From: Azospirillum halopraeferens DSM 3675
Lineage (GTDB): Bacteria > Pseudomonadota > Alphaproteobacteria > Azospirillales > Azospirillaceae
Assembly: GCF_000429625.1 (NCBI RefSeq)
Contig: NZ_AUCF01000011.1
Span: 150,609 to 214,608, forward strand
Reading direction: 5' to 3'
Length of the DNA: 64,000 bases
Shown: positions 8,029 through 16,809 of the stretch, piece after piece
Layout of the letters: each line of letters begins with the position of its first letter
Numbering within the stretch: position 1 is the first letter of the stretch
Program-made: the position numbers and the translations under genes
Notes under the pieces: generated by a model
Told to the model about the DNA's origin: nothing
Databases searched by the model: none
What the model saw: the letters and a program-made list of their open reading frames with translations, nothing else

Positions 8029-8976
8029 ATGCTGATTTTCCGGGTTGAGGTTATGATACCTCCAAAAATTGCGGCAAAAATTGCGTCAGGAGAATATGAA
8101 TTGGTCGGAACAGTTGTCCGAGAAAAGGCAACCGGCAGAGTAATAATGTGGTTAAAAGAAAAAACTTCGGAGACAACAGTTCAGCAATGCGCCACGCAGA
8201 AGTTTTTTGATTTCGATAAGAGCTTGCCAGGGGCCAGCCCCCTGGCAGTCCTCCAGATTTTTGACACCGCCATTACGTTGGCAGGCTTCGCGATGCTCTC
8301 CATGAAGATGGACGCCCTGTCGCGGCAGTGCGACGCCATCCTCGACCGCATCGGAACCATCGACCACCATTTGCAATGGCTTCGGGATGCCGGCGTGGCG
8401 ACGATCCAGGCGAAGATGCATGCGGCCCTGGAGGGAGCTCACACCGCCCACCGCCTCGGCCAGTCGGTCTTGCCGTACGACACGGCGATCAACGAGGCAG
8501 CATTGTTCTTTCGCCGTATGCTCGGCACCATGATGGGCCGCGGCGACCCCGCACGCGATGCCGAGATGTTTGACGTGCTGCTGACCCAACATGCCCTCGC
8601 CGTCCTTGCGCGGGCGCGCAGCCACTGGTTGTTGCTGGGGCCGGCCGCAGGTCTTGAGGCGCTGGATCAAGGTCGGCAGGCACACGTCGATCTTGCCGCC
8701 ACCTTCCAACAGACGCTGCGCGATACGGAACGCGGGATCGCGCTGGTGCTGGAGCTGACGACCGATCGGCGCGAGCGGTTGAAGACCACGGCCACGCTCT
8801 TCGGGTACATCACGCACCGGCTGACGGAACGGCGTGAGGAATTGGCGGGATGCGTGGCGGCCGGCCTGACCGCTCCAGCCGACCCGGAAACGCTGCGCCA
8901 ACTGGAGGCTCTCGAAACCGCCTGCCTGGTCATCACTCCGGACACGCAAACCGACGCAGTTCCGGCGCTAACCTGA
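8029..8976 (+). CDS. Hypothetical protein with compositionally foreign N-terminus
   Basis: A 315-residue protein not recognised. It starts 3 bases after the YaaW-like gene, so the two are probably translationally coupled; an internal ATG at 8053 is an alternative start. The first 70 or so codons are AT-rich (runs of AAA, ATT, GAA), whereas the rest has the usual high GC, and the switch near 8240 is sharp. Around residues 72-92 lies a hydrophobic stretch (SPLAVLQIFDTAITLAGFAM). Helical, coiled-coil-like sequence follows (DAILDRIGTIDHHLQWL). The layout of small N-terminal domain, hydrophobic patch and long helices suggests a membrane-associated partner of the preceding protein, but this is inference. 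Confidence 0.65.
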   Translation: MLIFRVEVMIPPKIAAKIASGEYELVGTVVREKATGRVIMWLKEKTSETTVQQCATQKFFDFDKSLPGASPLAVLQIFDTAITLAGFAMLSMKMDALSRQCDAILDRIGTIDHHLQWLRDAGVATIQAKMHAALEGAHTAHRLGQSVLPYDTAINEAALFFRRMLGTMMGRGDPARDAEMFDVLLTQHALAVLARARSHWLLLGPAAGLEALDQGRQAHVDLAATFQQTLRDTERGIALVLELTTDRRERLKTTATLFGYITHRLTERREELAGCVAAGLTAPADPETLRQLEALETACLVITPDTQTDAVPALT

Positions 8977-9060
8977 CCGGCTCCGCGCGCCTCAAGCGTG
9001 ACATCGACGGGGCAACCCTCTTATGGTTGTTTCCCACCGCCGGACCAGAGCAGACCGCGC

Positions 9061-12000
9061 ATGATGACGCAGACTCGGACCCTGATCAAGGACCTGATCC
9101 ACATCCCGGAGCGGGTGCACCAGGGCGACTTCGTGCTGAAGCTGGCCGACGGGCTGGAGCACGCCAAGGCGACGGTGCGCGATTACGTCGTCACGCCGCA
9201 GCTCAAGGCCTGCTTCGACGACGCACTGGGCTTCATCGAGGGGGCGGTCACCGGGCACACCAGCAAGGCCGCCTACCTCCACGGCTCCTTCGGGTCGGGC
9301 AAGAGCCACTTCATGGCCGTGCTCAACCTGCTGCTGGCCGGCAACCTGGAGGCCCGCTCGATCCCGGAGCTGGCCGACGTGGTGGTGCGCCACGACGCGT
9401 GGATCCTGGGCCGGCGCTTCCTGATGGTGCCCTACCACATGATCGGGGCGCACGACCTGGAGTCGGCGGTGCTGGGCCAGTACGCCGACCATGTCCGGCG
9501 CCTGCACCCCGAGGCGCCGCTGCCCGGCTTCTACCTCTCGGAGTCGCTGTTCGAGGACGCCCAGCGCCTGCGCACCAACATGGGCGACGCCGCCTTCTTC
9601 GCCCGCCTGAACGAGGGCAAGGCGGAGGACGGCAATGGTGACGCCGGCGGCGACGGCTGGGGCACGCTCGATTCCGGCCTGTGGGACGCCGCCGCCTTCG
9701 ACGCGGCGACGCTGGAGCCGGCCACGGGCGAGGACCGGCAGCGGCTGATCGGCGACCTCGTGCGGGTCTACTTCGCCTCCTACGCCCACGTCGCCGCCAA
9801 CCGCGGCCAGGCCTTCGTCGCCCTGGACGAGGGGCTGGCGATCATGAGCCGGCACGCCAGGGCGCTGGGCTACGACGCGGTCATCCTGTTCCTCGACGAG
9901 TTGATCCTGTGGCTGGCCACCCAGGCCGCCAACGTCGACTTCGTGTCCCGCGAGGGCTCCAAGCTGTCCAAGCTGGTGGAGGCGCTGCACGCCCGCCCCA
10001 TCCCGCTGGTCAGCTTCATCGCCCGCCAGCGCGACCTGCGGGAGCTGGTCGGCCAGAACCTCGCCGGTGCCCTGCAACTCCAGTTCGCCGACGTGCTGAA
10101 GCACTGGGAGGCGCGCTTCCACCGCATCACGCTGGAGGACCGCAACCTCCCGGTCATCGCACAGAGGCGCGTGCTGCGCCCGGTGTCGCCCTCGGCCGAG
10201 GTGACCCTGGGGGCCGCCTTCGAGGAGTTCCTGAAGGTCCGGCGCGAGGTGCTGGACACGCTGCTGGGCTCCACCGGCGAGCAGGCGATGTTCCGGCAGG
10301 TCTATCCCTTCAGCCCCGCCCTGGTGCAGACGCTGATCGCCGTGTCGTCGGTGCTGCAGCGCGAGCGCACGGCGCTGAAGCTGATGCTCCAGCTCCTGGT
10401 CGACCGGCGCGAGGAACTGGCGCTGGGCCAGATCATCCCGGTCGGCGACCTCTACGACGTCATCGCCGAGGGCGACGAGCCGTTCTCGGACGCCATGAAG
10501 ATCCATTTCGAGAACGCCAAGAAGCTCTACCGCACCAAGCTGCTGCCCCTGCTGGAGCGCCAGCACGGGGTGGCGTGGCCGATGGTGGCGGACGGCACGG
10601 CCGAGCAGGCCAAGGCGCTGGCCCTGCGCAACGACACCCGCCTGCTGAAGACGCTGCTGCTGGCCGCACTGGTGCCGGAGGTGGAGGCGCTGAAGGGGCT
10701 GACCGCACCGCGGCTGACGGCGCTGAATCACGGCAGCGTGCGGGCACCCATCCCCGGCCGCGAATCCTCCATCGTCCTGACCAAGCTGCGGACCTGGGCG
10801 GCCGAGGTCGGCGAGATCAAGATCACCGAGGACACCAATCCGGTCGTCTCGATCCAGATCACCGGCGTCGACACCGACCCCATCCTCGCCAACGTCGCCG
10901 GCGAGGACAATCCCGGCAACCGGCGCCGGCTGGTCCGCGCCATGCTGTTCGAGATGCTGGGATTGCCGCCGGATGCCGACGGGCTGTTCCTGGAGTACGC
11001 GCTGCCCTGGCGCGGCACCCGCCGCCAGGTCTCCATCGTGTACGACAACGTGCGCGAGATGACGGATGCGAAGCTGCGCAACCAGGACGGCGCGTGGTCG
11101 GTCATCTTCGACTTCCCCTTCGATGACCCGAACCAGTGGCCGTCCAACGACATCGCCCGCTTGCAGGAGTTCAAGGCGACCACCGACGGCCGCTCCGACA
11201 CCCTGGTCTGGCTGCCTTCGTTCCTCAGCGAGAAGGCGAAGCGCGACCTCGGCACCTTGGTCAAGCTGAACTACCTGCTGACCGGGGAGCGGTTCGCCGA
11301 CCACGCCCGCCATCTCTCGGCGGTGGACCGCGACCAGGCCCGCGCCCTGCTCGCCAACCAGCGCAGCGTGCTCCAGCAGCGCCTGCGCTCCTGCCTGGAG
11401 GTGGCCTACGGCATCGCCTCGGAGCCGGCCGACGCCGTGGACTCGCCCCTGCCGCCCGGCGATCACCTGCACTCGCTGAACGGCTTCCGCCCGGCCCTGC
11501 CGGTGGCGGCCACCATGAAGGGCGCCCTGGACAAGTTGCTCGACCAGCTCTTCGCCTATCTCCACCCCGCGCATCCCGCCTTCGACACCGAGATCCGGTC
11601 CCGCGCGCTGCGCACCGTGCAGGAACAGGTCGACCGGGCGCTGGCCGAACCAGACGGGCGTGTCTACATCGCCGAGAAGCCGGTGCGCGAGCTGGTGCGG
11701 TCCATCGCCAACCCGCTGAAGCTGGGCGAGATGGGGGAAACCCACTTCGTGCTGGCCCACCACTGGCGCACCCACTTCACCCAGCGCCACGCCCAGCACG
11801 GCGGGACCATGACGGTGAGGGCGCTGCGCGGCTGGATCGACGAGCCCCAATCCATGGGCCTGCCCAAGGAGGTGGAGAACCTCGTCATCCTCACCTACGC
11901 CGGGCAGACCAACCGCAGTTTCTTCAAGGGCAGCGCCCCGCTGCGCCCGACCCTCGACAGCCTCGACGACGATCTGGAGCTGCGCGAACAGTCGCTGCCG

Positions 12001-12807
12001 CCCGAGGAGGAGTGGCGGGAGGCGGTGCGCCGCGCCGGCCTGTTGTTCGGGCTGACGCCCGCGGAGGTGCGCAACGCCGGCAACGCCGCCCGGCTGGCCG
12101 CCCAGGTGGCGGACAAGGCGGCGGCGCTGCGCCCGACCGTCGACACGCTGGCCGCCGACCTGGAGCGCCGGCTGACCGCGTTCGGTGGCGACGCGGACGC
12201 CGCCGACCGGTTGACCACCGCAAAATCGGCGCGCGCCCTGCTGGCCGCCGTCGTGGGTACGACCGCGGAGCGGGTGATCCCGGCCTTCGCCGGGGCCGCC
12301 CTGCGGACCTCCGACACCGCGGTGGGCCGGGCCATGGCGACGGCAGCGGACACCGGCGGCGCCCTGCGGGACTCCTCCTGGGTGGTGTTCGAGACGCTGC
12401 GCAGCCTGACGGACCACCGCGCCACCGCGGCGCGGGCCCTTCTCGACCGGGTCGCCGCGGCCCTCGCCGCCGACGAGCACGTGCTGGCGCTGAAGCCGGC
12501 GCTGGCCGAGCTGCACCGCACCGCGTTGAAGCTGCTGACCGACGTGGCCCCGCCGCCGCCGCCCGGCGCGCCGCCGCGTCCCCCGGCCGAACCGCCCCCC
12601 GCGGGGCCTACGCCCGAGGAGCCGCCTGCCGTCGAACCGCCGCCCCTTGAGCCCGACGACGTGGTGATCACGGTGGAGGACCGGCGCAACCTGTCGGCGG
12701 ACGAGGCCGCCGCCGTGCTCGACGGGCTCAAGCGGGCGGTCGCCGACCATCCCGATTACACCATCAGCCTGTCGTGGAAGATCGTGCGGAAGGGCAAGCG
12801 GGCGTGA
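9061..12807 (+). CDS. pglY: PglY, BREX-2 large P-loop ATPase
   Basis: A 1248-residue protein. Walker A GSFGSGKS is at 75-82 and Walker B VILFLDE ends near 280. The N-terminus (LIKDLIHIPERVHQGDFVLK) and the long helical middle match PglY, the BREX-2 counterpart of BrxC and a core component. Near residues 1160-1195 there is a proline-rich linker (PPPPPGAPPRPP), then a short C-terminal domain. Two ATGs lie in tandem (9061 and 9064), and I chose the first. The stop overlaps the pglZ start by four bases, so translation is coupled. The intact nucleotide-binding motifs argue the system is functional. Confidence 0.93.
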   Translation: MMTQTRTLIKDLIHIPERVHQGDFVLKLADGLEHAKATVRDYVVTPQLKACFDDALGFIEGAVTGHTSKAAYLHGSFGSGKSHFMAVLNLLLAGNLEARSIPELADVVVRHDAWILGRRFLMVPYHMIGAHDLESAVLGQYADHVRRLHPEAPLPGFYLSESLFEDAQRLRTNMGDAAFFARLNEGKAEDGNGDAGGDGWGTLDSGLWDAAAFDAATLEPATGEDRQRLIGDLVRVYFASYAHVAANRGQAFVALDEGLAIMSRHARALGYDAVILFLDELILWLATQAANVDFVSREGSKLSKLVEALHARPIPLVSFIARQRDLRELVGQNLAGALQLQFADVLKHWEARFHRITLEDRNLPVIAQRRVLRPVSPSAEVTLGAAFEEFLKVRREVLDTLLGSTGEQAMFRQVYPFSPALVQTLIAVSSVLQRERTALKLMLQLLVDRREELALGQIIPVGDLYDVIAEGDEPFSDAMKIHFENAKKLYRTKLLPLLERQHGVAWPMVADGTAEQAKALALRNDTRLLKTLLLAALVPEVEALKGLTAPRLTALNHGSVRAPIPGRESSIVLTKLRTWAAEVGEIKITEDTNPVVSIQITGVDTDPILANVAGEDNPGNRRRLVRAMLFEMLGLPPDADGLFLEYALPWRGTRRQVSIVYDNVREMTDAKLRNQDGAWSVIFDFPFDDPNQWPSNDIARLQEFKATTDGRSDTLVWLPSFLSEKAKRDLGTLVKLNYLLTGERFADHARHLSAVDRDQARALLANQRSVLQQRLRSCLEVAYGIASEPADAVDSPLPPGDHLHSLNGFRPALPVAATMKGALDKLLDQLFAYLHPAHPAFDTEIRSRALRTVQEQVDRALAEPDGRVYIAEKPVRELVRSIANPLKLGEMGETHFVLAHHWRTHFTQRHAQHGGTMTVRALRGWIDEPQSMGLPKEVENLVILTYAGQTNRSFFKGSAPLRPTLDSLDDDLELREQSLPPEEEWREAVRRAGLLFGLTPAEVRNAGNAARLAAQVADKAAALRPTVDTLAADLERRLTAFGGDADAADRLTTAKSARALLAAVVGTTAERVIPAFAGAALRTSDTAVGRAMATAADTGGALRDSSWVVFETLRSLTDHRATAARALLDRVAAALAADEHVLALKPALAELHRTALKLLTDVAPPPPPGAPPRPPAEPPPAGPTPEEPPAVEPPPLEPDDVVITVEDRRNLSADEAAAVLDGLKRAVADHPDYTISLSWKIVRKGKRA

Positions 12808-15467
12808 CGGTCCTGGCACCGACGACGGCGCAAATCCGCGCCCAGGTGGAGGCCATCGTGCGCCACGATCCGCAGGTGCGCGCACTCGGCATCCGCTCGC
12901 CCACCCGCCAGCCCTGGCCGGACCGGCTGGATTGCGCCGGCCGCGCCTTCGACGTGGTGTGGTGCGAGTCCCCGCTGGCGGCGCGGCAGGCGCTGTGCGA
13001 GCGGGATGACGGGACCGGGCTGGTGCTGCTGACCGGCCTGGGCCCCGACGCGCTGGGCGACGACGTGGTGGCCCGGCTCGCCAAGGCGCGGTTGCTGACG
13101 GTGGAGGCCTGGGAGATGGTGCGCGAGGCCTTCCAGGCCCGCAACATCGACCCCCGCATCGCCGGCAAGCCATGGCTGGCAGAACTGCTGCTGGAACACG
13201 CGCACCGCGGCCCCTATCCGCCGGTTCCCGGCGGCCTGCTCGACGCCGACACCGCATGGGCCAACCTGCTGGACCGGGCGCTCGGCCTGCCCGTCGCCCG
13301 GCCGGACGCCGAGGCGCTGCTGCGCTGGTGCATCGGCGACGGCGCGCTCGCCCGCTTCGCCGCCTTGGCCCCGGTGGCGCGCGGCGGCATCGCCGCCTGG
13401 TTGTCGGAGGCCGCCGGTCCGGCTGGCGGCTTGGTCACGGCCTGCGTCGAGAACGGCTTCGGGGCCGACGCCCTGCCGCTGGGGCTGGTCGCCGGCGTCG
13501 TCTTCGGCACGGGTTGGCTCGCCAGCGAACTGACGGCGGCCTCGGTCCGGCTGGAACCCTTCGTCGGCGGGCGGCGCATCCCCGCCGAGCATGGCCGCGC
13601 CTGGGCCGCCGCCGCCGCCCGCGCACTGCGTCCGCTCGACGGGCCGGTGCAGCGCCGGCTGCTGGAACGGGCTGATGCCCTGCTGGTGCAGATCCACGCG
13701 GACGCCTTCGCCGCGTCGAGCACGGTGCTGCTGGCCGGCTTCGAGGCCCGCCTCGCCGGCTTCGCCGAGGCGTTGGCGGCGGCGCTGGAGGCGAAGGCGC
13801 CGGCCGACCTGCGCGCGCTGGAGGCCGCGGCCGGGCGGGTCGCCGGCCACGACCAGGCGGCGGTGCAGAAGGGACGGGCCGAACGGGTGGCCATGGCGCT
13901 GCGCCTCGTGCGCTGGCTCTCGCTGGCGCCGGCGGAGCCCGCGTCCTTCGCCGATGCCGTGGCCGCCTACACCCGCGACGGCGCCTTCGTCGACCGCGCC
14001 CGCCTGACGCTCGCCGGTGGCGACGAGCTGGCCGCCCTGTCGTCCGCCTACGCCGCCCTGGCCGCCGCTTTGCGGACACGCCGGGAGGCGTGGAACGAAC
14101 GCTTCGCCGGGATGCTGCGCGCCTGGAACGCCGCCCCGGCCGCCGCTTGGCCGCTGGTGCCGGTGGAGCGGGTGCTGGAGGAGGTGGTGGCGCCGCTCGC
14201 CGCCGCGGCACCCGTGCTCCTGCTGGTGATGGACGGGATGAGCCACGCCGTCTTCCGTGAGCTGTGGACCGATCTCGACGCGGCGGGTTGGCGGGAGCTG
14301 TGGCCCTCGGTCGACGACGGACCGGCTTCGGCCGTCGCCATGCTGCCCACCGTGACGGTGGTGTCGCGCGCCAGCCTGCTGTGCGGGCGCCCGCAGCGGG
14401 GCGGCCAGTCGGTGGAGAAGGCGGGCCTTGCCGAGCACCCGGCGTTGCGGGCGGTGAGCAAGGCCGGGCACCCGCCGGTGCTCTATCACAAGGGCGAGCT
14501 CAGCGAGGGCGGCGCTCTGGCCCCGGCCGTCCGCGAGGCGGTGGGGACGTCGGCGCGACGCGTCGTCGCCATCGTCCACAACGCCATCGACGATCATCTC
14601 GATGGCCCCGAGCAGGTGCGCCAGCGCTGGAGCCTGGACGATCTCCACCTCCTGCGCCCGATCCTGCACGAGGCGCGCAACGCCGGACGGGTGGTGGTGC
14701 TGACGGCCGACCACGGCCACCTGATCGAGGCCGGCACGCACCAGGTCGGCGAGGGCGAGGGCGACCGCTGGCGGCGCGCCGACGGGAGTGCGGGCTCCGG
14801 CGAACTGTCCTTCGCCAAGGGACGGGTGCTGACTCCCGATGGCGACGCCATCGCCGTGCTGCCGTGGAGCGAATGCGTCCGCTACGCGGGCCGCAAGAAC
14901 GGCTATCACGGCGGCGCCACGCCCCAGGAGGTGTTGGCGCCGTTGGCCGTCCTCTGGTCCTCCGGCGATAAGCCCCCGGTGTGGACGCTGGCGCCGCCGG
15001 TCCAACCGGAATGGTGGGAGGCGCTTGCGACCCCTGCGTCGGTTGCCGCTTCCCCGCCGCGGCCGGCCCCGGCGACGCCGCCGTCGCGCAAGCGGGCGAC
15101 CGCCCAGCCCACGTTGTTCGACGGGCCGGCGCAGAGCCCGCGCGCCGCGGTGGCCCCCGACTGGATCGGGTGGCTGCTGGCGTCGCCGGTCTACGCCGCG
15201 CAGAAGCAGCTTGCCGGGCGCGGGGCCGCCAAGGACGAGGACGTCCGTGCGATCCTGGAAGCTCTGGCCCAGCGCGGCGGCAAGCTGAGCCGCACGGCGC
15301 TGGCGCAGCGGCTGGGCGTCGCGCAGGTCCGCGTGGGGTCGGTGATCATGGCGGCGCGCCGCGTGCTCAACGTCGACCAGGTCCAAGTTCTGGAGGTCGA
15401 GGAGGCGTCGGGCACCGTGGTCCTGAACCGCGCCCTGCTCGATACCCAGTTCGAGCTGAAGGGGTGA
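12804..15467 (+). CDS. pglZ: PglZ, BREX-2 alkaline-phosphatase-like protein
   Basis: An 887-residue protein of the PglZ superfamily, the signature component of BREX systems. The metal-binding phosphatase-like core is visible: VLLLVMDGMSH with Asp 477, and LTADHGH with Asp-His-Gly-His at 636-639. It starts at GTG 12804, overlapping the last bases of pglY (GTGA); the upstream ATG at 12774 would overlap more and is less likely. After a proline-rich linker near residues 750-775, a C-terminal winged-helix-like segment (AQRGGKLSRTALAQRLGV) may bind DNA. brxD follows after 16 bases. Confidence 0.95.
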   Translation: MTVLAPTTAQIRAQVEAIVRHDPQVRALGIRSPTRQPWPDRLDCAGRAFDVVWCESPLAARQALCERDDGTGLVLLTGLGPDALGDDVVARLAKARLLTVEAWEMVREAFQARNIDPRIAGKPWLAELLLEHAHRGPYPPVPGGLLDADTAWANLLDRALGLPVARPDAEALLRWCIGDGALARFAALAPVARGGIAAWLSEAAGPAGGLVTACVENGFGADALPLGLVAGVVFGTGWLASELTAASVRLEPFVGGRRIPAEHGRAWAAAAARALRPLDGPVQRRLLERADALLVQIHADAFAASSTVLLAGFEARLAGFAEALAAALEAKAPADLRALEAAAGRVAGHDQAAVQKGRAERVAMALRLVRWLSLAPAEPASFADAVAAYTRDGAFVDRARLTLAGGDELAALSSAYAALAAALRTRREAWNERFAGMLRAWNAAPAAAWPLVPVERVLEEVVAPLAAAAPVLLLVMDGMSHAVFRELWTDLDAAGWRELWPSVDDGPASAVAMLPTVTVVSRASLLCGRPQRGGQSVEKAGLAEHPALRAVSKAGHPPVLYHKGELSEGGALAPAVREAVGTSARRVVAIVHNAIDDHLDGPEQVRQRWSLDDLHLLRPILHEARNAGRVVVLTADHGHLIEAGTHQVGEGEGDRWRRADGSAGSGELSFAKGRVLTPDGDAIAVLPWSECVRYAGRKNGYHGGATPQEVLAPLAVLWSSGDKPPVWTLAPPVQPEWWEALATPASVAASPPRPAPATPPSRKRATAQPTLFDGPAQSPRAAVAPDWIGWLLASPVYAAQKQLAGRGAAKDEDVRAILEALAQRGGKLSRTALAQRLGVAQVRVGSVIMAARRVLNVDQVQVLEVEEASGTVVLNRALLDTQFELKG

Positions 15468-15483
15468 AGGGGGGAGGAACGCG

Positions 15484-16800
15484 ATGCTGAGCCCGCACCG
15501 GCGATCGGCGATCATCGACGCGCTGCGGCGGGGCACCGTGCCCCGCTCCGGCCTCGACGTTCTGGCGGTCGGCATCGAGCGCTTCGCCCCGGCACTCGAC
15601 GAGGAGCTGGACGGGGTGGCCGCCGGTCGCGGCGGCTTCAAGGCGGTGCGCGGCGAGTACGGCAGCGGCAAGACCTTCTTCGGGCGCTGGCTCCAGGAGC
15701 GGGCGCGCAGCCGCGGCTTCGCCACCAGCGAGGTGCAGATCTCCGAGACCGAAACCCCGCTGCACCGGATGGAGACGGTCTACCGCCGCCTGACCGAGCG
15801 CCTGGCGACCCAGGACGCCAGCGAGGGTGCGTTGCGCAACGTCGTTGACGGCTGGTTCTACACCCTGGAGGAGGACGTGCTGGCCGAGGGCGGCATCGAC
15901 CCGGCCGACGCCGGGGCCCTGGTGGCGCGCACCGACGCGCTGATGGAACAGCGGCTGGCGGCGGTGACCCGGCAGGCCCCGGCCTTCTCGGCGGTGCTGC
16001 GCGCCTACCGCCGCGCCCTGGTGCAGGAGGACCAGGGGTTGGCCGACGGGCTGCTCGGCTGGCTCGGCGGGCAGCCCAACATCGCCGCGTCGGTGAAGCG
16101 GGCGGCCGGCATCAAGGGGGAGATCGACCATTTCGGCGCCACCAACTTCCTCGCCGGGCTGCTGACCATCCTGCGCGATTCCGGCTACGCCGGCCTCCTC
16201 CTGGTGCTCGACGAGGTCGAGACGCTGCAGCGCATGCGCGCCGACACCCGCGAGAAGGGCCTGAACGCGCTGCGCCAGCTGGTCGACGAGATCGACGCCG
16301 GCCGCTTCCCCGGCTTGTTCGTGGTGACCACCGGCACGCCCGCCTTCTTCGACGGGCCGCAGGGGGTGCAGCGGCTGCCGCCGCTGTCCCAGCGCCTCCA
16401 CGTCGACTTCGCCACCGAAGCGCGCTTCGACAACCCGCGGGCGGTGCAGGTCCGCCTGCCCGGTTTCGACCTCGACCTGCTGGGCCGTCTCGGCGCCAAG
16501 GTGCGCGACATCTACGCCGAGGGCGCGGGCAACGGGGAGCGGCTGCGCCGCCTCGCCGACGACGCTTACGTCGCCGATCTGGCGAAGGCGGTGACCGGAC
16601 AGCTCGGCGGGAAGGTCGGCATCGCGCCGCGCCTGTTCCTGAAGAAACTGGTCGGCGACGTGCTGGACCGCATCGACCAGTTCGCCGATTTCGACCCGCG
16701 CCGGCACTATGCGCTGACGGTGGCGCCCGCGGAGATGACCGTGGCCGAACGCGCCGGTGCCGCCGCCGCCTCGGTCGACGACGTCGAGCTGGACCTGTGA
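15484..16800 (+). CDS. brxD: BrxD, BREX-2 ATP-binding protein
   Basis: A 438-residue AAA-type ATPase. Walker A is EYGSGKT (58-64) and Walker B is LLLVLDEVE with Asp-Glu at 243-244. The N-terminal phrase RSAIIDALRRGTVPRSGLDVLAVG is typical of BrxD. The C-terminal part carries the ORC/Cdc6-like lid and helices (GKVGIAPRLFLKKLVGDVLDRID). An ATG start with GGGAGGAA just upstream is a strong ribosome-binding site. It is a core gene in BREX-2 together with the helicase that follows 9 bases later. No defects are seen. Confidence 0.92.
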   Translation: MLSPHRRSAIIDALRRGTVPRSGLDVLAVGIERFAPALDEELDGVAAGRGGFKAVRGEYGSGKTFFGRWLQERARSRGFATSEVQISETETPLHRMETVYRRLTERLATQDASEGALRNVVDGWFYTLEEDVLAEGGIDPADAGALVARTDALMEQRLAAVTRQAPAFSAVLRAYRRALVQEDQGLADGLLGWLGGQPNIAASVKRAAGIKGEIDHFGATNFLAGLLTILRDSGYAGLLLVLDEVETLQRMRADTREKGLNALRQLVDEIDAGRFPGLFVVTTGTPAFFDGPQGVQRLPPLSQRLHVDFATEARFDNPRAVQVRLPGFDLDLLGRLGAKVRDIYAEGAGNGERLRRLADDAYVADLAKAVTGQLGGKVGIAPRLFLKKLVGDVLDRIDQFADFDPRRHYALTVAPAEMTVAERAGAAAASVDDVELDL

Positions 16801-16809
16801 GCCGGACCG

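Noticed and set aside
8992..13257. A 1421-codon open frame on the minus strand opposite pglY
   Set aside because: It is open only because of extreme GC codon bias. Its translation is a low-complexity His/Gln/Gly/Arg mix without domains, and the plus strand encodes PglY with intact motifs.
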